The notes below the pieces were generated by a model. It saw only the letters and a list, made by a program, of their open reading frames with translations, made no database searches and was not told where the DNA came from. DNA of 64,000 bases, taken from assembly GCA_021205365.1 (NCBI GenBank), contig JAJPXP010000015.1, positions 1-64,000 on the forward strand, in the 5' to 3' direction. Of this stretch, positions 8,239-16,452 are shown in pieces (the stretch's first letter is position 1; each line of letters begins with the position of its first letter). Origin of the DNA: Clostridia bacterium. Lineage in GTDB: Bacteria > Bacillota > Clostridia > Oscillospirales > Butyricicoccaceae. Made by a program: the position numbers and the translations under genes.

Positions 8239-9603
8239 ATGTCTAAGACAAATGCATTGGCAGATGACTTTACACAGGGAAGCATTGCCAAAAAGCTCAT
8301 CAAATTTATGATCCCGGTACTAGGGGCCTTAATCTTGCAGGCCATGTATGGTGCAGTGGATCTGCTGGTTGTCGGACAATTCGGCACCAGTGCGGGCATT
8401 TCGGCAGTCGCAACCGGAAGTAATATTGTCAATTTGATTACCTTCGTTATTTCCAGCCTGACAATGGGTGTAACTGTATTGATTAGCAGGTATCTGGGAG
8501 AACACAATGAGGATCGCATTGGCAATGTCATTGGCGGTGCGGTCTGTTTTTTTATCGCATTTGCAGTGATATTAACAGCATTGATGCTGGGTTTGGCGCC
8601 AAATTTTGCGAGCTGGCTTAATGCACCAGAGGAAGCCTATGCATTGACGGTATCCTATGTACGTGTCTGTGGTGGCGGTATCGTTTTTGTTATTGCTTAC
8701 AATGTAATCAGTGGCATTTTCCGTGGGTTGGGCAACTCCAGGCTTCCGCTGCTTTTTGTCCTGATTGCATGCATTGTCAATGTTGTCGGAGATCTTGTGT
8801 TTGTGGCAATATTCCAGATGGATGTTGTTGGCGCTGCGTTGGCAACTATTTTAGCGCAGGCGGTCAGTGTGGTACTGTCGCTGTTTATTATCCGCAGACA
8901 GAAGCTGCCGTTTTCGGTTTCTTTGAAAAATATCCGGTTTAACAGAGAAATTGTGACATTCCTTAAGCTGGGTGCGCCGCTTGCCCTGCAGGAGTTCCTG
9001 ACAAACCTGTCTTTTTTGATTCTCTGCGCTATTATAAATAATATGGGTCTGGAAGCATCGTCGGGTTATGGCATTGCGCAGAAGATTGTTACCTTTATTA
9101 TGTTGGTTCCATCCTCTCTGATGCAGTCCATGTCTGCATTTGTAGCACAGAATGTAGGTGCAGGGAAGGAAAAGCGCGCACGCCGTGCAACCTATACCGG
9201 TATGATTCTTGGTATGATTATCGGTGTGTTGATTACTGCTATGGCATTCTTCAAAGGGGATGTGCCGTCTGCTCTGTTTACATCCAATCCGGTTTATATT
9301 GAAAAAGCGGCAGAATATCTTCGCGGTTACAGCACGGAAGCAATCCTAACCTGTGTTGTATTCAGTTTTATTGGTTATTTCAATGGGCACAGCAACCCGC
9401 TTCCAGTTATGATTCAGGGCATTACAGCCTCTTTCCTTGTCCGTGTACCGCTATCCTATCTGTTCAGCCTGAAAGAAGGGGCAACTCTGGTTGACATCGG
9501 CGTTGCGGTTCCGATCGCTTCTGTTTATGGCATTATTTTCTTTACGTCATGCTATATCTTCATCACGCGGAAAATGAAAAAACAGGGGATATTGGAGGAT
9601 TGA
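8239..9603 (+). CDS. MATE family efflux transporter
   Basis: 454 residues with about twelve hydrophobic segments in two similar halves. The start region (GSIAKKLIKFMIPVLGALIL and YGAVDLLVVGQF) and GLGNSRLPLLFVLIACIVN are characteristic of the NorM/DinF-type multidrug and toxin extrusion family. It exchanges sodium or protons for organic cations in known members; the substrate here is unknown. The ATG 8239 follows AAAGGAG at a good distance. The longer frame from 8110 lacks a ribosome binding site and crosses the terminator. Confidence 0.93.
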   Translation: MSKTNALADDFTQGSIAKKLIKFMIPVLGALILQAMYGAVDLLVVGQFGTSAGISAVATGSNIVNLITFVISSLTMGVTVLISRYLGEHNEDRIGNVIGGAVCFFIAFAVILTALMLGLAPNFASWLNAPEEAYALTVSYVRVCGGGIVFVIAYNVISGIFRGLGNSRLPLLFVLIACIVNVVGDLVFVAIFQMDVVGAALATILAQAVSVVLSLFIIRRQKLPFSVSLKNIRFNREIVTFLKLGAPLALQEFLTNLSFLILCAIINNMGLEASSGYGIAQKIVTFIMLVPSSLMQSMSAFVAQNVGAGKEKRARRATYTGMILGMIIGVLITAMAFFKGDVPSALFTSNPVYIEKAAEYLRGYSTEAILTCVVFSFIGYFNGHSNPLPVMIQGITASFLVRVPLSYLFSLKEGATLVDIGVAVPIASVYGIIFFTSCYIFITRKMKKQGILED

Positions 9604-9607
9604 TGCA

Positions 9608-10219
9608 TTGCTTATGGAACAGGTGATACAAGAAAAGCTGATTGCAGCGGCAATCAGTACAGTACTTATTCTACTCATTATCCCAGTAGCCGGATATCTG
9701 ATTTTGCTGGCAAGGAAAGGAATATTATACCTGTTGGGAGGTACATTTGGCGCAGAGACAACCTGGCTGATTGCAAACCGGCTCACTCTACCGGGGGTTG
9801 TACATCATGAGTGTGCACATGCATTGTTTGTCGTATTGACGGGAGCACAAATACAGAAAATTGAGCTGTTTCATCCGCAGGATGACCGGCTTGGCTGTGT
9901 AACATGGTCACCGAAGCCGATTTTTCCAGGAGCACAGTCTATTCAGTGTACGCTGGTTTCTGTTGCGCCTGTTATTCTTGGTATACTCAATTTCTGTCTG
10001 ATGTATGTATACCTAATTCCAAAATGCAGCAGCATATGGCAGACTATTCTTGTGATTTATCTCATGATATCGATTTTCTTTCATGCGACAATGAGCAGGC
10101 AGGATATCAGCATTGCTTTGAAAGGGCTGCCTGTGTGTGCATTGATTGTTTTTGTTCTGTTGTTCTTAACTGGTTTTGATGCGGCAGCAATGCTGCACAA
10201 TGTCATTTTTTTATCATAA
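9608..10219 (+). CDS. Integral membrane protein with HExxH metalloprotease motif (M50-like)
   Basis: 203 residues with about five hydrophobic segments. HECAH at residues 67-71 sits next to a membrane segment, as in site-2-type (M50) or DUF3267-type zinc peptidases. A second conserved aspartate motif of true M50 enzymes is not obvious, so catalysis is uncertain. The TTG start is supported by GGAGG nine bases upstream; ATG 9614 would be too far. It follows the MATE gene by four bases and is presumably cotranscribed. Confidence 0.65.
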   Translation: MLMEQVIQEKLIAAAISTVLILLIIPVAGYLILLARKGILYLLGGTFGAETTWLIANRLTLPGVVHHECAHALFVVLTGAQIQKIELFHPQDDRLGCVTWSPKPIFPGAQSIQCTLVSVAPVILGILNFCLMYVYLIPKCSSIWQTILVIYLMISIFFHATMSRQDISIALKGLPVCALIVFVLLFLTGFDAAAMLHNVIFLS

Positions 10220-10230
10220 TAGTAAGAGAA

Positions 10231-10262
10231 AAGCCCTGATTTCTTTATGGAATCAGGGCTTA
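10231..10262. terminator. Hairpin terminator after the MATE/M50-like pair
   Basis: AAGCCCTGATT pairs with AATCAGGGCTT. The U-rich tail is better on the minus strand (TTTTCTC) than on the plus strand. Between here and 10419 there is another imperfect stem (GGCAGCAT/ATGCTGCC, 10270-10308) and no gene. Confidence 0.6.
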
Positions 10263-10419
10263 TATTTGTGGCAGCATATTCCGTAATCCTGCTGTGGGCC
10301 ATGCTGCCTGTGGCATAAAACAGAATTGTTATGCGGTGAAGTGTCTGGGCATTTGAAAGAAAGAGTGGGGTTGCATTTGTTGTCAAAACTGTTGTCAGAT
10401 TTCCGAGGATAATTCTTTC

Positions 10420-10448
10420 TTGACCGTATCGGTCTATTTTGCTATCAT
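10420..10448 (+). promoter_or_regulatory. Promoter of the type I toxin-like gene
   Basis: TTGACC (10420-10425) and TATCAT (10443-10448) with a 17 bp spacer. The predicted transcript would begin near 10455, giving a leader of about 100 bases, long for a 34-codon gene. Confidence 0.75.
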
Positions 10449-10499
10449 AAGTTCGGACACACCATAACGGTAGGCGGTTTGCGTTCTCCCACTCGATCG

Positions 10500-10550
10500 A
10501 GAGAGGGATGCAACAATTTTCTTTTTCGTCCCTCTCTTTATGAAGGGAGG
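10500..10550 (+). promoter_or_regulatory. Leader RNA with alternative hairpins hiding the ribosome binding site
   Basis: CCTCTCTT (10531-10538) can pair, with one G-U, with AAGGGAGG (10543-10550), which contains the Shine-Dalgarno sequence, leaving a TATG loop. The same arm (TCCCTCTCT, 10529-10537) can instead pair perfectly with AGAGAGGGA (10500-10508). The two folds exclude each other, so translation could be switched or delayed. This is read from sequence only. Confidence 0.6.
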
Positions 10551-10558
10551 GCGATATC

Positions 10559-10663
10559 ATGTATGTAACATATTCTGACCTGTTTCAGCTTCTTATGATG
10601 CTGTTTACATTCGGCTCTATGATTATTGCACTGGTTGCCTTGTTTTTCGGCAAAAGAAAATAA
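10559..10663 (+). CDS. Putative type I toxin (holin-like small membrane protein)
   Basis: 34 residues, beginning MYVTYSDLFQLLMMLF, one hydrophobic helix, and a basic end (FFGKRK). This shape, and the YSDL(x)nL(x)nRK pattern, resembles the Hol_Tox/TxpA-type toxins of Firmicutes, which damage the membrane and are silenced by an antisense RNA. A strong promoter, a long structured leader, a sequestered GGGAGG and an immediate terminator all match such loci. The antitoxin RNA was not pinpointed; the convergent tRNA-Leu trailer is antisense to its 3' end. Confidence 0.7.
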   Translation: MYVTYSDLFQLLMMLFTFGSMIIALVALFFGKRK

Positions 10664-10697
10664 CCGCCTATAGCTTCCAACCAAGGCGGTTATTTTT
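10661..10697. terminator. Bidirectional terminator between toxin gene and tRNA-Leu
   Basis: TAACCGCCT pairs with AGGCGGTTA. On the plus strand it is followed by TTTTTC, on the minus strand by TTTTCTTTT, so it can end both the toxin mRNA and the tRNA-Leu transcript. Confidence 0.8.
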
Positions 10698-10715
10698 CTA
10701 AAACCTTTTTGGGAG

Positions 10716-10747
10716 GACGCACCGTCTATCGGTGTGTCTTTCCTTTT
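10716..10747. terminator. Second hairpin in the toxin/tRNA-Leu gap
   Basis: GACGCACCG pairs with CGGTGTGTC with a TCTAT loop, followed on the plus strand by TTTCCTTTTT. Its GGTGTGTC arm is complementary to the 5' end of the toxin mRNA (10456-10463). Confidence 0.55.
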
Positions 10748-10831
<84 letters not shown>

Positions 10832-10844
10832 ATGACCTGTACCT

Positions 10845-10874
10845 ATGGTAGCATATCCGGCAAATCGTTGTCAA
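10845..10874 (-). promoter_or_regulatory. Promoter of tRNA-Leu
   Basis: On the minus strand TTGACA (10874-10869) and TACCAT (10850-10845) with an 18 bp spacer. Confidence 0.65.
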
Positions 10875-11015
10875 GCGGACAGAAGAAAATTTGTTCGGTC
10901 TGTGGTGTTCAAACTGTACAAAGTGTGATACAATAAAGACAATTGCCATGATAGGCGGAACAGATGGAATCATGTACGGAACGGGCGGATTTTCCGTCTA
11001 AAAAGGATAGATCGT

Positions 11016-12323
11016 ATGAAAGTAATCAAAACATGTTTTATGCTTGTGCTGTGCACGATCCTGCTGACGGGATGTTCCCTGATAGCGGGAGGAGATGATC
11101 TGCTGCAGGTGCCGAAGCCGTCGGAACAATTCACTATGCTGCAGGATCAGCTGGAAAAAATCCTGAGTGAGGGCAAAACCTATGTAACACCGCAGAGTGG
11201 TTCTTACCGCAATACGGTTACATTTGAAGATATTGATGGCGATGGTGAAGACGAAGCCATTGCATTTTTCCGTGATGGCACAGGCGGCAGGATTTATGCG
11301 TATGCCTTTGCTATGAAAGATGGAGAGTACCAGCAGATTGGCAGAGTGGAAGGCCCGGGTTCTGCGCTGGGTTCCATGTCATTTATGGAAGCAGATGGAG
11401 GAAAGGAAAAGCTGCTGGTGCTGACATGGACATTGTCTGGCGATGTCAAGCAGGGACTGACTGTGTGCGGCGTACAGAACCAGGAGCTGCAGGAGCTGCT
11501 GGATACTACCTGTACGGATTACAGCCTCAGTGATATGGATAAGGATGATACACAAGAACTGCTTACCCTGTCTTATGAGAATGTTGAGCGGAAAACCGCG
11601 CAGGTTTATGATTATGAAGATGGAAAAATTACACTGCTTTCTCAGGCAGATGCAACGCAGGATATACAGAATGTTGCCAATATTACAGAAGGGCAACTGG
11701 ATGACACCGGTACGCAGGCTGTATTTGTCGATAATAAATTTGAAAATGATAATGGCATGCAGACGGATATCTATGTGCTGGATGGTACGACGCTGCGCAA
11801 TGTTGCCCTGTCGTCCAATACATCGACATATCGTTCCACTGCATTGTATTATTGTGAAGATATTGATGGAGACGGAGCAATTGAGGTTCCACAACTGCAG
11901 GTGCTTCCGGGATATGAGGACAAAGAAGCTGCAGAAACCCTGTGGATGGTTGACTGGTACCGTTATAGTACGGGCGATAAAGCGAAATTGGTGCATACCA
12001 CGTATGACAGTCCGACGGAAGGTTGGCTGCTGGAATTTCCGGAGGGCTGGCGCGGTAATGTGACAGTATCGCTGGTTAGCAGCGCTGGCAGCAATCAGAC
12101 TGTCTTTGTAGAGGATAGAAGGCCAGAAGACCCGATTTTGACAATTTATGTTTTTACTGGTGATGACCGGGAAGAAGCCGCTGCTGTGGACGGATTGATT
12201 GATCTCGGTTCGACTTCTGATATGTGCTTTGCTGCAAAGCTTGGAAATAGCAATAGAGATTATCGTATAACAGGAAAACAGGTGCGTCGGGCATTTACTG
12301 TTATTACAAATGAATGGAAATAA
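11016..12323 (+). CDS. Lipoprotein with FG-GAP/VCBS-like calcium-type motifs
   Basis: 435 residues. Residues 1-20 form a lipoprotein signal with lipobox LTGC (Cys20), so it is anchored outside the membrane. Repeats of the form DIDGDGEDEA (near residue 72), DMDKDDTQEL and DIDGDGAIEV resemble FG-GAP/VCBS propeller blades that bind calcium. An AAAAGGAT ribosome binding site precedes the ATG. It is directly upstream of a response regulator and sensor kinase and very likely cotranscribed, so it may be an accessory or a target of that two-component system; its ligand is unknown. Confidence 0.8.
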   Translation: MKVIKTCFMLVLCTILLTGCSLIAGGDDLLQVPKPSEQFTMLQDQLEKILSEGKTYVTPQSGSYRNTVTFEDIDGDGEDEAIAFFRDGTGGRIYAYAFAMKDGEYQQIGRVEGPGSALGSMSFMEADGGKEKLLVLTWTLSGDVKQGLTVCGVQNQELQELLDTTCTDYSLSDMDKDDTQELLTLSYENVERKTAQVYDYEDGKITLLSQADATQDIQNVANITEGQLDDTGTQAVFVDNKFENDNGMQTDIYVLDGTTLRNVALSSNTSTYRSTALYYCEDIDGDGAIEVPQLQVLPGYEDKEAAETLWMVDWYRYSTGDKAKLVHTTYDSPTEGWLLEFPEGWRGNVTVSLVSSAGSNQTVFVEDRRPEDPILTIYVFTGDDREEAAAVDGLIDLGSTSDMCFAAKLGNSNRDYRITGKQVRRAFTVITNEWK

Positions 12324-12354
12324 TTTCAGTTCGGATAAAGGGGAGCAGACAATA

Positions 12355-13044
12355 ATGATGACTCGCAAGGTTTTGATGTTAGAGGACGAAGAAAATATCC
12401 GTGGATTTGTTGTAATCAATTTAAAGCGTGCTGGTTATGAAGTTGTTCAGGCCGGAAGTGGTGAAGAAGCGTTGGAAAAATTCCATGACAACCCGGATGT
12501 AGCAGTATGTATTCTGGATGTCATGCTTCCGGGGATTGACGGCTATGAGGTCTGCCGCACATTGCGTGCGGAGGGCTATGAAGGCGGTATTATCATGCTG
12601 ACTGCCCGTACACAGGAATCCGATAAGGTAACCGGGCTGATGACCGGTGCAGATGATTATGTAACCAAGCCATTTTCCGTTGTGGAGCTGACAGCACGTG
12701 TGGATGCGCTGGTACGCCGCCTGGGGCTGCATGCCTTTGCGGCAGAGGTAATCCAGAGCGGCGAATTCCGCCTGGATATGCGTGCACGTGAGCTGAGAAA
12801 GAATAATGTGCGTGTTGATCTGACACAGGTAGAATTTTCCCTGATGAAAACATTTTTGGAGAATCGCGGACGCGCCATGGACCGGGAAGAGCTTCTCAGT
12901 GCAGTGTGGGGAAAGAATTACTCCGGTGAACTGAAAATCGTGGATGTAAACATCCGCCGCCTGCGTATTAAGGTCGAGGATGATCCGGCTTCTCCGAAGC
13001 ACATTACAACTGTACGCGGCTTTGGTTATATGTGGAAGGACTAA
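12355..13044 (+). CDS. OmpR/PhoB family response regulator
   Basis: 229 residues. Receiver domain residues 6-118 with phosphoacceptor Asp55 in VCILDVMLPG and Lys in YVTKPFSVVEL; winged helix at about 130-227 (VDLTQVEFSLMKTF, VDVNIRRLRIKVE). I chose ATG 12355 (GGGGAGCAG upstream), not 12310, which lies inside the lipoprotein gene. It is followed after three bases by its histidine kinase. Confidence 0.95.
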   Translation: MMTRKVLMLEDEENIRGFVVINLKRAGYEVVQAGSGEEALEKFHDNPDVAVCILDVMLPGIDGYEVCRTLRAEGYEGGIIMLTARTQESDKVTGLMTGADDYVTKPFSVVELTARVDALVRRLGLHAFAAEVIQSGEFRLDMRARELRKNNVRVDLTQVEFSLMKTFLENRGRAMDREELLSAVWGKNYSGELKIVDVNIRRLRIKVEDDPASPKHITTVRGFGYMWKD

Positions 13045-13047
13045 CCT

Positions 13048-14622
13048 ATGGATAAAAAAGTTACTGCGGATACCAGGGAGTTGCCTGATATTTCGCAGGA
13101 ATTTAAAGCGAAAAAACAGGCAGAGGGACCACGGGAAATACGTGTACAGCATGCTGGCGGCGGTCTGAAAGGCCGTTGGACCATGAATTTTATGACGATT
13201 ATTACAGCGGCGCTGGCAATCGCTACGATTATTATTACCATGGTTTCCGCAAGCTATTATTATAATGATATCCGCCAGAATCTAATGACACGTGCTGCGC
13301 AGTCTGCGGGTTTTATCAACCGTTTCCTAAATTCCAGCTATGAGCAGTTTCTGTCAGCCGGTGAATCTTTTGTCACCAGCTTTGAGGACAAGGACAAGCT
13401 GGAAATACAGATTGTATCTTCCAACGGTTCCATTCTTGCATCATCATCTTCTTTTACGGAAATTGGCTCGGAACCGGGAACGGAGGATGTAAGCATATGT
13501 CTGACGGAAAACAAAACCCGGGCATGGATGGGGAGAGATTCCCAGTCTGGGGAGCGTGTGATTTCCGCATCGGCGCCGCTGTATGGCCCAAATGGAAACC
13601 TGATCGGCTGTGTGCGCTGTATTTCTTCCATGGCAATTGCCCAGCGCCAGATTATCTATATTGTGCTGGCATGTCTGCTGATTGGCCTGCTGATTGCGGT
13701 GGCGTTGGAGCTTTCCAACCGGTATTTTATCAAGTCCATTGTAGAGCCGGTCATGAAAATCAATATCATTGCCAAGGAAATTTCAGCCGGACGTTATGGG
13801 ATGCGTCTGCATAAGGTCTATGATGATGAAATTGGCGACCTGTGTGATACCATCAACCATATGTCAGAAGAAATCAGCCGTGCGGAACGTATGAAGAATG
13901 ATTTTATTTCTTCCGTATCCCATGAACTGCGTACGCCGCTCACAGCAATTGGCGGCTGGAGCGACACATTGATCGCAGGAGGTGCATCGGACCCGGAAGA
14001 GGTTATCATGGGCCTGAGCATTATCCAGAAGGAAAGCGGGCGTCTGACACAGATGGTAGAAGAGCTGCTGGATTTCACGCGTCTGGAATCAGGCCGGATG
14101 AAGCTGAATGTAGAGCTGTTTGATGTGGGTGCAGAACTGTATGAAGCGGTTTATATGTACCAGAATATGCTGGAAAAGGAAAATATCGAGCTTATTTATG
14201 ATATCCCGGATCAGATGTGCCCGGTCAGCGGTGACCGGCACCGTTTGAAGCAGGTATTTTTGAACATTCTTGACAATGCCGCCAAATACGGTAAAAGCGG
14301 CGGGAAAATCGAAATCCTGTTGTCGCGCGACAGCTATACGGTTATTATTGAAGTGCGCGACTGGGGCGTTGGCATCAAAGAAGATGAACTGCCGTTTGTC
14401 AAGGAAAAATTCTATAAGGGCAGCTCCAAACAGCGCGACAGCGGTATCGGACTTGCAGTGACGGATGAAATTGTCCGTATGCATGGCGGCACACTGAATA
14501 TTGCCAGCAAGTATGGTGAAGGTACGCAGGTTACAGTTACTCTGCCGCTGGCAAATACCAATGCCAGCAAGGTAGAGCCGACAACGAAAATTGCGGCAGA
14601 TACCGGGAAGATTGAGGAGTAA
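13048..14622 (+). CDS. Sensor histidine kinase (HAMP-HisKA-HATPase)
   Basis: 524 residues. A cytoplasmic N-terminus of about 45 residues precedes membrane segment 1 (about 50-75). An extracytoplasmic sensor region follows, then segment 2 (about 197-220), a HAMP linker, and the H-box SVSHELRTPLTAIGG with phosphorylatable His292. The ATP-binding N, G1 and G2 boxes are FLNILDNAAKYG, RDWGVGI and GIGLAV. Partner of the response regulator immediately upstream. The signal is unknown; the preceding lipoprotein may feed it. Confidence 0.95.
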   Translation: MDKKVTADTRELPDISQEFKAKKQAEGPREIRVQHAGGGLKGRWTMNFMTIITAALAIATIIITMVSASYYYNDIRQNLMTRAAQSAGFINRFLNSSYEQFLSAGESFVTSFEDKDKLEIQIVSSNGSILASSSSFTEIGSEPGTEDVSICLTENKTRAWMGRDSQSGERVISASAPLYGPNGNLIGCVRCISSMAIAQRQIIYIVLACLLIGLLIAVALELSNRYFIKSIVEPVMKINIIAKEISAGRYGMRLHKVYDDEIGDLCDTINHMSEEISRAERMKNDFISSVSHELRTPLTAIGGWSDTLIAGGASDPEEVIMGLSIIQKESGRLTQMVEELLDFTRLESGRMKLNVELFDVGAELYEAVYMYQNMLEKENIELIYDIPDQMCPVSGDRHRLKQVFLNILDNAAKYGKSGGKIEILLSRDSYTVIIEVRDWGVGIKEDELPFVKEKFYKGSSKQRDSGIGLAVTDEIVRMHGGTLNIASKYGEGTQVTVTLPLANTNASKVEPTTKIAADTGKIEE

Positions 14623-14625
14623 AGA

Positions 14626-15573
14626 TTGAAAAAAAAGGAATCACAGCAGGTTGTGCATAAGACAACCATCGGCGGACAGTCGATTCTCGAAGGTATTATG
14701 ATGAAAGGCCCGCGGAAGACCTGTACGGTCATCCGTAAGCCGGACAATTCGCTTGCGGTCAAGGAGGAAACGACGACACCGCTGAAAGAAAAATATCCCA
14801 TTGCCGGTATTCCGGTGATCCGTGGCTTTGTCATGATGGTACAATCACTGAAGGAAGGATTTCAGGCGATTGAATATTCCTCCCAGTTTTTGGGTGAAGA
14901 AGAGGAGAAGCCGTCAAAGCTGGAACAATGGCTGATTGATAAAATCGGTGAAGGCGTGATGGAATCGGTTCTGTATTTCATTTCTGTTGTGCTGGGTGTT
15001 GGCTTGGCAGTCGGACTGTTTATTCTTCTTCCGGCATTTCTCATTTCTTTTTTGCCACAGAGCGTACCGCATCTGGGCGCAAATCTGATTGAGGGCATAT
15101 TGCGAATCATTATTTTTATCCTGTATATGGTCATTATGGGGCTGATACCGGATATGAAGCGAACGTTCCGTTACCATGGGGCAGAGCATAAGACCATTTA
15201 CTGCTATGAAAAGGGGCTGGAGCTGACGACAGAAAATGTCCGTATCCAGCCGAGAGAACATCCACGGTGCGGCACCAGCTTCCTGTTTGTCATTATGATT
15301 ATCAGTATTCTGGTCTTTTCAGTTGTCACGGCTGACAGCCGTATTGTGCAACTCCTGCTCCGGATTGTGCTGCTGCCAATTGTGATTGGTTTGAGTTATG
15401 AGGTCAACCGTTTTGCCGGACGGCATGACGGCGCATTTTCTAGCATCTTGCGCTGGCCGGGCATGATGCTGCAGCATATTACCGTTCTGGAACCGGATGA
15501 CAGCATGATTGAGGTTGCGATTGTATCTCTGCAGCATGTCATACCGGAGGATAAACAGGAGGACAAATGGTAA
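14626..15573 (+). CDS. DUF1385 family membrane protein (YqhQ-like)
   Basis: 315 residues. GGQSILEGIMMKGPRKT near the start, YHGAEHKTIYCYE and EHPRCGTSFLF are hallmark strings of DUF1385. There are about four membrane segments. Homologues in Firmicutes commonly sit next to prmC and prfA. The TTG start lies three bases after the kinase stop and the GAGGAG before it can act as ribosome binding site. It overlaps prmC by seven bases, so the two are coupled. Its biochemical role is unknown. Confidence 0.9.
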   Translation: MKKKESQQVVHKTTIGGQSILEGIMMKGPRKTCTVIRKPDNSLAVKEETTTPLKEKYPIAGIPVIRGFVMMVQSLKEGFQAIEYSSQFLGEEEEKPSKLEQWLIDKIGEGVMESVLYFISVVLGVGLAVGLFILLPAFLISFLPQSVPHLGANLIEGILRIIIFILYMVIMGLIPDMKRTFRYHGAEHKTIYCYEKGLELTTENVRIQPREHPRCGTSFLFVIMIISILVFSVVTADSRIVQLLLRIVLLPIVIGLSYEVNRFAGRHDGAFSSILRWPGMMLQHITVLEPDDSMIEVAIVSLQHVIPEDKQEDKW

Positions 15574-16418
15574 GCCTTTGGGATTGTTTCCAGCAGCTTC
15601 GGCAGGCGCTTTCTGCTATGGGGATTGAAGAAGCCGATTTGGAAGCACGGGAGCTGGTGGCGTGTGCCGCTGGTCTGGATGCACGGAATACCGCAGGCTG
15701 GAAAACGGCAATCCTGACACCAGAGATCAGACAGAAGGCAGATGCTTTTTTCGAACGCAGAAAACGGGAAGAACCCCTTGCATATATCCTGGGCGAATGG
15801 GATTTTTATGGAAACCGGTTTTTTGTAACACCGGATGTCCTGATTCCGAGAGGAGATACCGAATGGCTGTGTGATGCAGCGGTGCAGGCTGCAAGAGCAA
15901 TGTGGAACCCGCGTGTACTGGATCTGTGCTGTGGAAGCGGCTGCATCGGTATTTCCATTGCACTGGCTGTACCCGGATCACAGATCACCGTACTGGATTA
16001 TTCTGAAGCAGCGCTGGAAGTAACTAGGAAAAATGCTGCATTACACCATGTAAAAGAACCAAAATTGAAAATCCGGCAGGGGGATGCCTTGCAGCCGGAC
16101 AGCATTGATGGTATATTTGATATTATCGTTTCCAATCCGCCGTATATCACTGCACAGGAAATGGCAGAGCTTGACCGGAGTGTAGATGCCTATGAACCGC
16201 ATCTTGCGCTGTATGGCGGCACAGATGGTTTGGATTTTTATCGTGCTATGGCGGAACGGCCTGCTTTTCAGCTGGCAGAGGGCGGAAAGCTCTTTGCAGA
16301 GTGCGGCTGGAAGCAGGGACAGCAGGCGGCAGCGCTGTTTTCTGCTGCAGGCTGGAAAAATGTACATCTGTGCAGTGATCTTGCGGGTATACCGCGGATT
16401 GTATGTGCAGAAAAATAG
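15567..16418 (+). CDS. prmC: Peptide chain release factor N5-glutamine methyltransferase
   Basis: 283 residues. It methylates the GGQ glutamine of release factors with S-adenosylmethionine. An N-terminal helical domain (1-80) is followed by a Rossmann methyltransferase domain with VLDLCCGSGCIGI (motif I) and the substrate-glutamine-binding NPPY at 190-193. GEWDFYGNRFFVTPDVLIPR is the conserved hinge. It sits between DUF1385 and recA, with a clear ATG. Confidence 0.95.
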   Translation: MVSLWDCFQQLRQALSAMGIEEADLEARELVACAAGLDARNTAGWKTAILTPEIRQKADAFFERRKREEPLAYILGEWDFYGNRFFVTPDVLIPRGDTEWLCDAAVQAARAMWNPRVLDLCCGSGCIGISIALAVPGSQITVLDYSEAALEVTRKNAALHHVKEPKLKIRQGDALQPDSIDGIFDIIVSNPPYITAQEMAELDRSVDAYEPHLALYGGTDGLDFYRAMAERPAFQLAEGGKLFAECGWKQGQQAAALFSAAGWKNVHLCSDLAGIPRIVCAEK

Positions 16419-16452
16419 AAAAGTAAGCATGAAAAGCTTTTAGGAGGCTTAT

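Noticed and set aside
10081..10560. 159-codon minus-strand open frame overlapping the toxin leader
   Set aside because: Antisense to the M50-like gene and to the toxin promoter and leader, no ribosome binding site, and low-complexity sequence without a domain.
10948..11001. 17-codon frame coding MIGGTDGIMYGTGGFSV, echoing the GGTDG of the 4461 microprotein
   Set aside because: No ribosome binding site, no membrane helix, and it sits in the leader of the lipoprotein gene; taken as coincidence.
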